NCBI GenBank assembly: GCA_947460235.1
Contig: CANHGK010000012.1
Location: 1 to 64,000, forward strand
DNA: 64,000 nucleotides
Direction: 5' to 3'
From: Paenibacillaceae bacterium
GTDB lineage: Bacteria; Bacillota; Bacilli; Paenibacillales; CANHGK01
The notes below the pieces were generated by a model that did not search any database, was not told where the DNA came from, and saw only the letters and a program-made list of their open reading frames with translations. Below, piece by piece: positions 27,009 to 35,782 of this stretch. The translations under genes and the position numbers were made by a program. Each line of letters begins with the position of its first letter. Within the stretch, counting starts at the first letter, position 1.

Positions 27009-28385
27009 ATGGGTTTCAGTGTTGCATTTACACACGTGAATGATGCGATTGCATGGTTGGAATCTCAAGTGAGTCATGGGATTAAACCAGGTTTAAAGCG
27101 CATGGAATGGATGATGGAAGAACTTGGTCACCCGCATCGCAACTTGAAATGGATACATGTTGCAGGTACGAACGGTAAAGGTTCGACATGTGCATTTATT
27201 GAATCCGTTCTGCGTCGTGGAGGGTTTGATACCGGGATGTTTACGTCGCCATACATCACTTCTTTTCAACAACGGATTTCATATAATGGTGAACCGATTG
27301 CTGATGTCGATTTGCTTCGATTAATTAATCAGGTATATGCCTTGTCAGATCAATTAAATCAAACCGACCTTGGTGCGCCAACGATGTTTGAACTCGTGAC
27401 GGTGGTTTCAATTTTGTATTTTGCGACGATAGCTTATCCTGATTACGTTGTCTGGGAGACTGGACTTGGCGGTAGACTGGATTCGACAAACATCGTCGTT
27501 CCAGTAATTTCTGTCATTACGTCAATCGCAATGGATCATACGGAGTTTCTTGGTGATACGATTGAAGCGATTGCTGCAGAAAAAGCGGGAATTATTAAAG
27601 CAGGCGTTCCAGTTGTAACAGGTGTTCAGGACTCAGAAGCGCTAAACGTTATCCGCCGCATCGCAAAAGAAAAAAATGCAACTTTGTATGAAGCAGGGAA
27701 ACATTTTCAGACGATTGAGATTGCTTCAGGTGGCCCAGCGCACGGTGATACGTTCCAATTTGAAGGTATTTTTAGCACCTATACACCTGTCGTGAGTGGA
27801 TTGATTGGCTCATACCAAAAAATAAATGCTTCAATCGCATTGATGACTATTGATGTCCTTCGTCAGTATCTCGCGCTTGTGGTCGATTCTGAGGAAGTGA
27901 TCAAGGCAATTACTGATGTGCAGTGGCCTGGACGTATGGAATGGATTAACAAAGAGCAGACGTTGCTTGTCGATGGGGCGCACAATCCGCAAGGTGCACA
28001 GGCACTTGCGCAGACACTGTTTCAATGGCCAGAGGATCGAAAACCTTTTATATTTTTGATCGCTGTGATGGGCACAAAAGATGTGCGAGGTATTTTACCA
28101 TCATGGTTGCCGCTTGCATCAGAAATGATCGTGACGACATTACCCGTTCGCGGCGGCATGAACGCAGAACTTTTAAACGATGCAATGATAAAAGAACGTG
28201 AACGAATGGGATTTGATGGTCAAGTCAGTGTTCGCATGATCGCTGATTGGAAAGAAGCGATTTCACAGTGGAAACTTGCAGTAGCTGATTCCGGTGGAAC
28301 AGGGATCGCTTGTGGATCGTTATATTGGATTGCTGATGTGCGCAGATGGGTAAAAGATGGTTTGGAATCCTCCAAAGGTTGGTGA
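27009..28385 (+). CDS. folC: Folylpolyglutamate synthase / dihydrofolate synthase
   Basis: It adds glutamates to folates and, in many bacteria, makes dihydrofolate from dihydropteroate. The Mur-ligase ATP loop GTNGKGST is at residues 53-60, with MFTSPYITSFQQRI, ETGLGGRLDSTN and DHTEFLGDTI following. DGAHNPQGA marks the C-terminal domain. It has 458 residues. GGGAAGGAAG precedes the ATG. It follows valS, as in B. subtilis, and is 4 bases from murC. Confidence 0.97.
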   Translation: MGFSVAFTHVNDAIAWLESQVSHGIKPGLKRMEWMMEELGHPHRNLKWIHVAGTNGKGSTCAFIESVLRRGGFDTGMFTSPYITSFQQRISYNGEPIADVDLLRLINQVYALSDQLNQTDLGAPTMFELVTVVSILYFATIAYPDYVVWETGLGGRLDSTNIVVPVISVITSIAMDHTEFLGDTIEAIAAEKAGIIKAGVPVVTGVQDSEALNVIRRIAKEKNATLYEAGKHFQTIEIASGGPAHGDTFQFEGIFSTYTPVVSGLIGSYQKINASIALMTIDVLRQYLALVVDSEEVIKAITDVQWPGRMEWINKEQTLLVDGAHNPQGAQALAQTLFQWPEDRKPFIFLIAVMGTKDVRGILPSWLPLASEMIVTTLPVRGGMNAELLNDAMIKERERMGFDGQVSVRMIADWKEAISQWKLAVADSGGTGIACGSLYWIADVRRWVKDGLESSKGW

Positions 28386-28389
28386 CCGA

Positions 28390-29793
28390 ATGAAAACGAT
28401 CCATTATATTGGTATTGGTGGCTACGGGATGAGCGCCATTGCTCGTGTAGCATTAGAGAAAGGGTACCGAGTGACGGGCTCAGATGTTGCCAAGTCCGCA
28501 CTTGCTGCTCAACTTGAAGTTGCAGGAGCGGAATTACATATTGGGCATGATGCCCGCTGGGTAGAAGGTGCAGACGAAGTTGTGTATTCGACAGCGATTG
28601 CTGATGATCATGTGGAGGTTATGGCTGCTAAACAAGCGGGAATTCCACTAAAACATCGTGCGGAACAACTGGCTGAATGGCTGCATTTGAATAAGGGAAT
28701 TGCAGTCGCGGGTGCGCATGGCAAAACGACGACATCGTCGATGGTTGCACATGTGCTTCGGGAAGCTGGTCTGGAGCCTACGTTTATTATCGGCGGAGAA
28801 GTAGTTAACGCAGGAACAAATGCGCAGGCGGGAAGCGGACAATTCACGGTGGCGGAAGCAGACGAGAGCGACGGTTCATTTTTGAATTATCATCCATGGG
28901 CTGCGATTGTCACGAATATCGAAGCAGATCATTTAGAACATTACAAAGGCGAATATGCAAATTTATTTAATTCTTATCAACAATTTATAGGTCAAGTTCA
29001 AGCAAATGGAATTTCTGTTTTGTGCGCGGATGATTCGGAAGTATGCAAAATCATTCCATTTTCCGGTGGAAACCCTATCTTATATGGTTTAAAAGCAGGC
29101 GGGGAATCACTTGATTGGACTGCAGATCACATTGAACTTGGCGACCGAAGTGCTAGCTATCATGTCATCCATCGCGGTGAGTTTTGGGGACAGGTAAAAT
29201 TAAGGGTTCCAGGCATTCACAATGTATCGAATTCACTTGCTGTGATTGCCGTTGCTATGGCATGTGGTGCTGCAAAGGATGCAGTAATTGAGGCGCTGGG
29301 TACATTTGGCGGTGCGAAACGCCGCTTTCAAGTCATTGGTGAAACTCAAGATTGGCTCGTTGTGGATGATTATGCACACCACCCGACAGAAATTTCTGCT
29401 ACACTGAAAGCTGCAAAAGCGACAGGGCGAAGAATTGTCGCGATTTTCCAACCGCAACGGTATACGCGGACCTATTTTTTGTTCGATCAATTTGCAGAAT
29501 CATTCCGCGAAGCGGACGTGCTTTTGTTAACGGATATTTTCTCACCAGCTGGGGAGAAAAAAATTGACGGTGTAAGTTCAGTTGATTTACTCAAACGCAT
29601 GGATGAGTTACAAGCTGGACCTGTTGTGGCCATTCATACGCCAAATTTGCAAGATGTACTTGTTCAGTTAGAGCAGGTTGCAAAACCTGGAGATCTCGTA
29701 CTTACGATGGGTGCGGGTGATGTATGGAAAGTAGCGAAACAATTTTGGGCGATTATCGGTTCGGAAACTACGGTTAAAGGTGGTCAGCTATGA
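28390..29793 (+). CDS. murC: UDP-N-acetylmuramate--L-alanine ligase
   Basis: It adds the first amino acid of the peptidoglycan stem peptide. The N-terminal UDP-binding motif HYIGIGGYGMSAIA begins the protein. The ATP loop is AGAHGKTTTSS, with EADESDGSFL and NIEADHLEHY next and DDYAHHPTEI in the C-terminal domain. The product is 467 residues from ATG 28390; AAAGGTTGG overlaps the folC stop. Its location between folC and sppA differs from B. subtilis. Its stop overlaps the sppA start by 4 bases. Confidence 0.97.
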   Translation: MKTIHYIGIGGYGMSAIARVALEKGYRVTGSDVAKSALAAQLEVAGAELHIGHDARWVEGADEVVYSTAIADDHVEVMAAKQAGIPLKHRAEQLAEWLHLNKGIAVAGAHGKTTTSSMVAHVLREAGLEPTFIIGGEVVNAGTNAQAGSGQFTVAEADESDGSFLNYHPWAAIVTNIEADHLEHYKGEYANLFNSYQQFIGQVQANGISVLCADDSEVCKIIPFSGGNPILYGLKAGGESLDWTADHIELGDRSASYHVIHRGEFWGQVKLRVPGIHNVSNSLAVIAVAMACGAAKDAVIEALGTFGGAKRRFQVIGETQDWLVVDDYAHHPTEISATLKAAKATGRRIVAIFQPQRYTRTYFLFDQFAESFREADVLLLTDIFSPAGEKKIDGVSSVDLLKRMDELQAGPVVAIHTPNLQDVLVQLEQVAKPGDLVLTMGAGDVWKVAKQFWAIIGSETTVKGGQL

Positions 29794-30752
29794 GTCGGAG
29801 AGCAGTTTCGTTAATCATTATTACAGCGCTCGTAATCGTTTCGATGTTTGTTCCAAGTGTAAGTGGTACTACGACAAACGAAGAAGAAATGTTCACCGCG
29901 AATGCTTGGAAAGAAGTTAAAGTAAGTGGTAACGGGCCGGATAAAGTTGTGCAATTACATTTTGAAGGTGAGATTTCTTCAGCAAAAGATCAATTCGGGA
30001 ATAGTACATATTCTCTTTGGAAATCTGAACTGGAGCAAGCCAAAGCAGATGATCATGTAAAAGCGATCGTCATTGCTGTTGACAGTCCTGGCGGGGAAGT
30101 AATTCCTTCTGCGGAATTGCACGATCTTATACAGTCCGTTCAATCGTCAGGCAAAAAAGTTGTCATCAGCATGCAAAACATGGCTGCGTCTGGTGGATAT
30201 TACTTGTCAGCGCCAGCTGATGTTATTTTCGCAATGCCTGCCACATTAACTGGTAGCTTAGGTGTCATTTTTAGCGTTCCCAATTACGCCAAAGCAGCCG
30301 ATTGGATCGGTTATAAAGAAAATGTAATCAAAAGCGGTGAGTTCAAAGATATCGGTTCTCCGCTGCGTGAAATGACAGATTCCGAACGGGCGATTTTTCA
30401 GACGTTGGTTAATGAATGCTATCAAGCATTTGTTGATGTCATAAGCAAAGGCCGAGGGATCAAACGTGAAGAAGTGTTGAAAATTGCAGATGGACGCGTC
30501 TATTCCGGCTTACAGGCACAAAAAATCGGATTAATCGATCAAATCGGAACGTTTGATGATGCGACAGAGTATGCCGTTAATGAATTTGCGAATGGAACAT
30601 CTTCCGTTGTTGAATACGTTCAAAATGTTTCATTGGTTGAGCAGTTTTTATCTGGAATTGGTGTCAAAGTAACACCGCTTCAAACTTGGATAAGTGCAGT
30701 ATCTTCTTCAATGGATACAAGGCCGCGCATGCTGTATTTGTTCCGTCCGTAG
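29790..30752 (+). CDS. sppA: Signal peptide peptidase SppA (S49 family)
   Basis: It is a membrane-anchored serine protease that degrades leftover signal peptides. One N-terminal hydrophobic segment (VSLIIITALVIVSMFV) anchors it, with the protease domain outside. The catalytic Ser134 (MAASGGYYLSAP) and Lys186 (SGEFKDIGS) are 52 residues apart, the same spacing as in B. subtilis SppA (147 and 199). PGGEV precedes them. It has 320 residues. It overlaps murC by ATGA and is followed closely by the RDD gene. Confidence 0.95.
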   Translation: MSRRAVSLIIITALVIVSMFVPSVSGTTTNEEEMFTANAWKEVKVSGNGPDKVVQLHFEGEISSAKDQFGNSTYSLWKSELEQAKADDHVKAIVIAVDSPGGEVIPSAELHDLIQSVQSSGKKVVISMQNMAASGGYYLSAPADVIFAMPATLTGSLGVIFSVPNYAKAADWIGYKENVIKSGEFKDIGSPLREMTDSERAIFQTLVNECYQAFVDVISKGRGIKREEVLKIADGRVYSGLQAQKIGLIDQIGTFDDATEYAVNEFANGTSSVVEYVQNVSLVEQFLSGIGVKVTPLQTWISAVSSSMDTRPRMLYLFRP

Positions 30753-30773
30753 ATTCGGCAGGGAGGGTTAGTT

Positions 30774-31289
30774 ATGGATCATCAAACAGCAGATCATATA
30801 CAAATTCAAGAAGCCTTGGATTTGGAACGACAAGATTTGTTTTTGGAACGGCAAGAACTACAGCGTGAACGTGAACGACTTGATTTGTTAGTGCGATCTC
30901 GATCATCACGACGATATCGTTTACTAGCGTTTCTTGTTGATATCTGGTCAGCATGGTTATTAGCCCAGATTATTTGTTGGGTACTTCCAAGCATTTCGTC
31001 ATTAACGGTAATGATTGCAGTGTATCTATTAGCTGTCGTTGTCCTGACCAAACGATTTGGTCAGTCACTCGGGAAAATGGCATTTGAATTAAAAGTTGAG
31101 ACGATTGATCGCGCTCCATTAGATTGGGGAAACGTAGTCCTTCGCGAAGTACTCGGTAAATTTGTTAGTGTTGTTACCGTGATTGGATTGTTTGTTCCCT
31201 TTTTCAATGTTCGTCAATTGGCTATTCATGATTATATGACGTTAACTGTTGTAACATCGATAGAGCAACGCGTCCGAAAGGAAGGATAA
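30774..31289 (+). CDS. RDD-family membrane protein with an N-terminal coiled coil
   Basis: The function is unknown; RDD proteins are small polytopic membrane proteins, some linked to ion exchange. Residues 15-45 are strongly charged and heptad-like (LERQDLFLERQELQRERERL). They are followed by RRYRLLAFLVDIW, the R...D start of the RDD domain, then three hydrophobic segments with GQSLGKMAFELKV between them. It has 171 residues. GGGAGGG lies before ATG. In B. subtilis YteJ, an RDD protein, sits beside SppA, so this pairing is conserved and the two may work together. Confidence 0.88.
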   Translation: MDHQTADHIQIQEALDLERQDLFLERQELQRERERLDLLVRSRSSRRYRLLAFLVDIWSAWLLAQIICWVLPSISSLTVMIAVYLLAVVVLTKRFGQSLGKMAFELKVETIDRAPLDWGNVVLREVLGKFVSVVTVIGLFVPFFNVRQLAIHDYMTLTVVTSIEQRVRKEG

Positions 31290-31292
31290 CCG

Positions 31293-33092
31293 ATGAGTTC
31301 AACTCCTATACGTTCGCGTGAGCGCGGATGGTTAATTGGCTGGATGATCGCAACGCTATTGCTCGTTTGTTTTGTAGTAATTACGCAAACATTTAATTTG
31401 GATTCGGTTATGAGTTCGATTTCTGCAGTTTTTTTAGTGGTCATGGCGGTTGTTTATTCGTTTCATTTACGAACAGATCGTTGGATGATCACATTTGGTG
31501 CGGTGATCACCTATACGATATTTGTAACGAGTGGGATGATAACAGAATGGATATTGCATAGTCTTGCACTAGTTCTCGTGCTGGTTATGCAACGGAAATG
31601 GGCATGGAAAACGCTGATTCGGTGGTTAAGCGGTTCGTTGTGGTGTTCTGCTGCTGCGGCAACTGGTTATACCATGGTACATTTGGCAGATGACAAATTG
31701 ACCATGTATTTGCCATCATTCGCACCATATGCGGATGATGTGAGTTATTTACTCGTATATGTCGTGGTTTTATATGGACTTCGTTCTGTTGACCAATATT
31801 TTCATGAACCGTGGAGCGATCCTGTGATTTTCCCGAACTGGAAGTGGGAGACATTCACGTTATTTCTGATTCCGCCGTTTGCGCTTTTAATGCATTCATT
31901 TGCTGCGGAAGGCGATCAATTGGCCATCATCTATTTGATCATCCCGCTAATTGCGATGGGATATATTTTTTATTTGTACGCAAACATGGAAGATATGCAA
32001 ATTCAGCTCACAACGATTCATGATTTATCTTATGCATTTTCTGCTGAGTTAAAAATGGACAAGGCATTGGCTGCGTTCTATGAAGGCCTGCAAAGGGTCA
32101 TTCCGTTTCAATCTGTCTATTTATACGAATTGGATGAGGATCGTCAAACATTGCAAATCATTCATTCGAGTAGTCAGGATGATGAAGTGGAAGGCGGTCC
32201 GATTCAGTTGAAAATGGATGAACCGCTTGTATATCCATTCACTTCAAAGAAACTCCAAAGTTTTAAAAAAACATTTCAAATTCACTTGGAGCAACATGAG
32301 AAAATCTCGATTTTTCCGATGGCATGGAACCGAGTCATCCGCGGATTTGTTGTTATTGCCCATTCACGTGGTTCTGACCTTAAAGGTCGGAAACGAGTAC
32401 TCGCTGAAATTTTGATTCGCCAAGTAACGGTTGCGATTTATAACTCCAAACGCTATGAAATGTCAAAGCAAAAAAGCCGGGAAGACGAATTGACTGGTTT
32501 AGTGAATCAACGACATTTTGAAACGCGGTTATATCAGGAACTTCAAATTGCTGCACAAACTGGACGTCAGTTTAGTGTACTTTTGATGGATATTGATTTT
32601 TTCAAAAAAGTGAATGATACTTACGGTCACTTAGCAGGTAATGTTGTTCTAAAGGGAATTGCGGATATTTTAAAATCGTTGACGGGGAAAGATGATACGG
32701 TATCAAGATATGGTGGAGAAGAGTTCTGTGTCATTTTGCATGGCATGGACGCAAGGCGTGCAGCATGGGCAGCAGAATCCATTCGAGTTGAAGTTGAAAA
32801 CACGACCTTTTGGGTTCGACAAGATTTGCATGAGGAACCTTCATCCGTAACAGTAACTCCTGCCGGAGAAATTGAGGAACCCCATGTCACAGAACATTCG
32901 AGTTCCATCGAAGGTGCTACGACGATTGATGACCCAGATGCAGTTCCTGTACAAGTGACGATCAGCATCGGTCTTGCCACATTTCCTGATCATGCAGAAG
33001 ATGCACACGGGTTAATTCGGTTGGCTGATCGGGCAATGTATGTCGGTGCGAAGCAAGCTGGTCGTAATCGGGTCGCGGTTTATAGAAAATAA
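31293..33092 (+). CDS. Membrane-bound diguanylate cyclase (GAF-like plus GGDEF)
   Basis: It is predicted to make cyclic di-GMP. Residues 1-235 hold seven to eight hydrophobic segments. A GAF-like cytoplasmic sensor covers about 245-385, followed by a GGDEF domain (DELTGLVNQRHFE; LLMDIDFFKKVNDTYGH). The active-site loop is GGEEF at 474-478, so catalysis is expected. The upstream inhibitory RxxD site reads GKDD, so product inhibition is probably absent. An acidic insert of about 45 residues (about 500-545) interrupts the domain before VTISIGLATFP. The start lies 3 bases after the RDD gene, and GAAAGGAGG-like sequence precedes it. Confidence 0.9.
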   Translation: MSSTPIRSRERGWLIGWMIATLLLVCFVVITQTFNLDSVMSSISAVFLVVMAVVYSFHLRTDRWMITFGAVITYTIFVTSGMITEWILHSLALVLVLVMQRKWAWKTLIRWLSGSLWCSAAAATGYTMVHLADDKLTMYLPSFAPYADDVSYLLVYVVVLYGLRSVDQYFHEPWSDPVIFPNWKWETFTLFLIPPFALLMHSFAAEGDQLAIIYLIIPLIAMGYIFYLYANMEDMQIQLTTIHDLSYAFSAELKMDKALAAFYEGLQRVIPFQSVYLYELDEDRQTLQIIHSSSQDDEVEGGPIQLKMDEPLVYPFTSKKLQSFKKTFQIHLEQHEKISIFPMAWNRVIRGFVVIAHSRGSDLKGRKRVLAEILIRQVTVAIYNSKRYEMSKQKSREDELTGLVNQRHFETRLYQELQIAAQTGRQFSVLLMDIDFFKKVNDTYGHLAGNVVLKGIADILKSLTGKDDTVSRYGGEEFCVILHGMDARRAAWAAESIRVEVENTTFWVRQDLHEEPSSVTVTPAGEIEEPHVTEHSSSIEGATTIDDPDAVPVQVTISIGLATFPDHAEDAHGLIRLADRAMYVGAKQAGRNRVAVYRK

Positions 33093-33105
33093 AGAACATA
33101 GTTCT
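33093..33105 (+). other. Perfect palindrome before spoIIB
   Basis: AGAAC-ATA-GTTCT is a perfect 5-bp inverted repeat with a 3-base centre. It runs directly into a TATAAT (33105-33110). It could be an operator on a promoter for spoIIB. The spacing is one base short of the Bacillus LexA box (GAAC-N4-GTTC). Confidence 0.3.
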
Positions 33106-33162
33106 ATAATTTTAAAAAATACATATGATGTTCCTAACAGATCGTGTCGGGAGGCTATGTGT

Positions 33163-34032
33163 ATGCTGTTGCAACGAAAACAAACCCCGTCGGAAGACGG
33201 GGTTTTGCGTTTTCAAAATTTAATATCACAAAAAAGTCCAATTCAATTGCTTCCTCCGCGGCTTACTTCAGATCAAAACAAAGTGTCGATTGAAAGTAAT
33301 GATGATTTTGAAATGCATATTGACGAACCTGTGAAGAAAACAAAAAGATGGACCGAACAAACCATGAATGTTCTTGCTGCAATGGGTGCGGGTTTTGTAG
33401 GGTTATTTTTTTGTTATGTGAGTGTGCAGTGGATGCAACATGCGGAACATTCGGTCTTATCACACGTTCAACAAGTACAAACAGAAACATCAATTAAAGC
33501 AACATCAGGGCAATTGGTATCATTAAACGAACCTTGGTATGTGCTTCAGTGTGGTGTGTTTAGTGAGATGGAACAAGCGGAATCGATGAAACGTTCACTA
33601 GACACAAAAGGGTTTCCAAGTACAGTCACGACATCAGCACCTTTCTCTATATATAGTGGGGTTTTTCAAGTGAAGTCAGATGCTTTACGCGCAGCACAAA
33701 TACTTCGCAGCCAAGGCATTGACGTTTTTGTAAAGGCGATTTCGGTTCAATCGACAAATGTTGCATTTCGTACATTGCTTCTTAAAATTAGCAAACCGTT
33801 ATCACAATGTTGGACATTCGAAGCAGCAACATGTTCAAAATCAGAAACATGGACTGAAATCGCGCAAAGCATTCAAAACTATCGCGTTAATTCGGTGACA
33901 CCCGTTTCTGTCAACCAACCGTTGAATGAATTAATTCAAATTATTGCAGAAAATTGCAGACATCCGGAGTTGGCATATGGTCGACTTGCCAATAAACAAT
34001 TAATTGAAATAATAACGAATGATATGAAATGA
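33163..34032 (+). CDS. spoIIB: SpoIIB-like SPOR-domain protein
   Basis: SpoIIB localises to the sporulation septum and helps septal peptidoglycan thinning and engulfment. This protein has a cytoplasmic N-terminal region, one membrane segment at about residues 68-88 (MNVLAAMGAGFVGLFFCYVS) and an outer SPOR domain at about 122-200 (EPWYVLQCGVFSEMEQAESM...). It has 289 residues from ATG 33163 (GGGAGG 8 bases upstream). Its position before maf, radC and mreB equals that of B. subtilis spoIIB, with matching architecture but weak sequence identity. A terminator-like hairpin lies within codons 7-15. Confidence 0.78.
   Translation: MLLQRKQTPSEDGVLRFQNLISQKSPIQLLPPRLTSDQNKVSIESNDDFEMHIDEPVKKTKRWTEQTMNVLAAMGAGFVGLFFCYVSVQWMQHAEHSVLSHVQQVQTETSIKATSGQLVSLNEPWYVLQCGVFSEMEQAESMKRSLDTKGFPSTVTTSAPFSIYSGVFQVKSDALRAAQILRSQGIDVFVKAISVQSTNVAFRTLLLKISKPLSQCWTFEAATCSKSETWTEIAQSIQNYRVNSVTPVSVNQPLNELIQIIAENCRHPELAYGRLANKQLIEIITNDMK
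33183..33210 (+). terminator. Terminator-like hairpin inside the 5' end of spoIIB
   Basis: AACCCCGTC (33184-33192) pairs with GACGGGGTT (33197-33205) around GGAA, followed by TTGCGTTTT. It encodes part of TPSEDGVLR in the spoIIB frame. It may end transcripts from the cyclase gene, or attenuate spoIIB itself. Confidence 0.6.
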
Positions 34033-34123
34033 GTCATCGTTTCGTCTCTTGTCCATGGGGGGGTATCTCTGATAAGATAAGATGGGGAAATTGAAACGTA
34101 ACGAACTCACTAGGAGAACCCGC

Positions 34124-34366
34124 ATGAAAAAAAACAATTGGACGTTACTTTTGTTTTGCGTTGGCGGTTTATTCATCGGAACGTTACTTGCACATGCAGT
34201 ATTCACCTGGACAGGATGGGGATTTATGTCCCAAGGGATGCCGCTCATATGGCAACCGAAAGGTGATCTCGGATTTCTTGTGTACGATTTACATCTCGAA
34301 TTGAAACTGAATATTGGCAGTTTTGCTGGTATTGCATTGGGAATTTGGATGTTTCGTAGATGGTAA
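34124..34366 (+). CDS. DUF4321 family small membrane protein
   Basis: The function is unknown. The 80-residue protein has an N-terminal membrane segment (WTLLLFCVGGLFIGTLLAH), a middle loop with GDLGFLVYDLHLELKLN and a C-terminal hydrophobic segment (IGSFAGIALGIWMF). This two-segment layout and the LxxDL...L motif match DUF4321, whose genes often lie next to maf. AGGAGAACCCGC precedes ATG 34124; an in-frame ATG at 34082 has no ribosome site. Confidence 0.8.
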   Translation: MKKNNWTLLLFCVGGLFIGTLLAHAVFTWTGWGFMSQGMPLIWQPKGDLGFLVYDLHLELKLNIGSFAGIALGIWMFRRW

Positions 34367-34401
34367 CTGAACTGCTTGCAGTTTTATGATGAGGTGGATG
34401 A

Positions 34402-35031
34402 ATGATCGTGCAAACAGAAAAGATTCAAAAACCGAAACAATTGGTGATGGCATCTGCATCACCAAGACGTGCGGAATTAATTCAAACGTTTGGCATCCCA
34501 GCAACGATTATGCCAAGTCATTGTGATGAATCGGTACCGACTGATTGGTCGGCGGACAAGGTTGTTGAACAACTTGCACTTCGTAAAGCGCGTGCGGTTG
34601 TGGAGCAAGCAAAGGCGAGTATTGATGAACCTTATAACGGTATTTTTATTGTTGGCGCAGATACGGTTGTCGTGAGTGATGGAGAGATTCTGGGAAAACC
34701 ATTAGATGAGGCAGATGCTGCGCAAATGTTGAAACGTTTGCAAAATCATGTACACACGGTCATGACTGGGGTTGCCATTGTTTCATTGGAAACTGGAGAA
34801 GCTGTCGTCTCACATGGAGAAACAATTGTATCGTTTAAGGCATTCTCGGATGCATTAATTGAACGATATATTCGAAGCGGGGAACCGATGGACAAGGCAG
34901 GCGCCTATGGTATTCAAGGGCTTTTATCCACACATATCGACCGCATTGAGGGATGTTATTTTAACGTGGTCGGATTTCCGCTTTCGGTATTTTCTGATCT
35001 GCTTGCTTCATTCGGACTTGAAGCTTGGTAA
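34402..35031 (+). CDS. maf: Maf family nucleotide pyrophosphatase
   Basis: Maf proteins hydrolyse dTTP, UTP and modified nucleotides, and overexpression blocks septation in B. subtilis. The N-terminal MASASPRRAELIQTFGI signature, GADTVV with the catalytic Asp, and GKAGAYGIQG-like DKAGAYGIQG are present. It has 209 residues, slightly long because of an extra N-terminal stretch. GAGGTGG lies just before ATG 34402. The radC start follows after 30 bases. Confidence 0.95.
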   Translation: MIVQTEKIQKPKQLVMASASPRRAELIQTFGIPATIMPSHCDESVPTDWSADKVVEQLALRKARAVVEQAKASIDEPYNGIFIVGADTVVVSDGEILGKPLDEADAAQMLKRLQNHVHTVMTGVAIVSLETGEAVVSHGETIVSFKAFSDALIERYIRSGEPMDKAGAYGIQGLLSTHIDRIEGCYFNVVGFPLSVFSDLLASFGLEAW

Positions 35032-35061
35032 TCCAAGTTCAAGCGAAACGGAGCGAACATT

Positions 35062-35763
35062 TTGAAACAAACAATCCATCAATTGACGGTTTGTGAACGC
35101 CCAAGGGAACGCTGGTTATCTCTTGGTCCACATGCATTAAGCGCAGCTGAACTGATCGCAATTATTATTCGCAATGGGACGGTTGATTGTAGCGCAATTC
35201 AGATGGCGCAGCATTTGTTAGGTCAGGCAGGTCAAATGAAAGAATTATCTCGCTGGAGTATTGATCAATTGACCCAAATGAAAGGTCTTGGTCCGGTGAA
35301 AGCGATGCAAATTTTGGCGGCATTCGAACTTGGACGCCGTTTGTTTATGGAAACAGATGCAAGGACAGAGCGTAAAATCCGCTGTCCACAGGACGTGAGT
35401 GATTGGCTCGAGCCTGAATTGCGGTTCTTACAAAAGGAGCACTTTGTGTGTATCTTTTTGAATACAAAGCATGTTGTCATTGGCAGAGAAACATTGTCAA
35501 TTGGAACGTTAGACGCTACGTTAGTGCACCCACGTGAAGTGTATAAGGCGGCGATTCAGCGTTCTGCTTCATCAATTATATGTGTGCATAATCATCCGAG
35601 TGGTGATCCAACGCCAAGTTCGGAAGATGTAATGTTAACGAAACGATTAATTGAAGCAGGAAGCCTAATTGGGATCGATCTTTTGGATCATGTGATTATC
35701 GGTGACGGGCGTTTTGCGAGTCTGAAAGAACTAGGTTTAATTAACACAATGGGGAACGGTTGA
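35062..35763 (+). CDS. radC: RadC family JAB-domain protein
   Basis: The biochemical role is unsettled; the family was once linked to DNA repair. The N-terminal helix-hairpin-helix region ([30 protein letters not shown]) is followed by a metal-binding JAB domain with the [14 protein letters not shown] motif. It has 233 residues. The start is TTG at 35062 with GGAG about 9 bases upstream. The order maf, radC, mreB is the same as in B. subtilis. Confidence 0.95.
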   Translation: MKQTIHQLTVCERPRERWLSLGPHALSAAELIAIIIRNGTVDCSAIQMAQHLLGQAGQMKELSRWSIDQLTQMKGLGPVKAMQILAAFELGRRLFMETDARTERKIRCPQDVSDWLEPELRFLQKEHFVCIFLNTKHVVIGRETLSIGTLDATLVHPREVYKAAIQRSASSIICVHNHPSGDPTPSSEDVMLTKRLIEAGSLIGIDLLDHVIIGDGRFASLKELGLINTMGNG

Positions 35764-35782
35764 TACGGAAGGGGACATTAAG

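Noticed and set aside
28357-28389. Upstream start for MurC
   Set aside because: It lies inside folC without a ribosome site; ATG 28390 begins exactly at the family N terminus.
33093-33105. Palindrome as a true LexA box
   Set aside because: The half sites are 3 bases apart instead of 4, so it is listed only as an unassigned palindrome.
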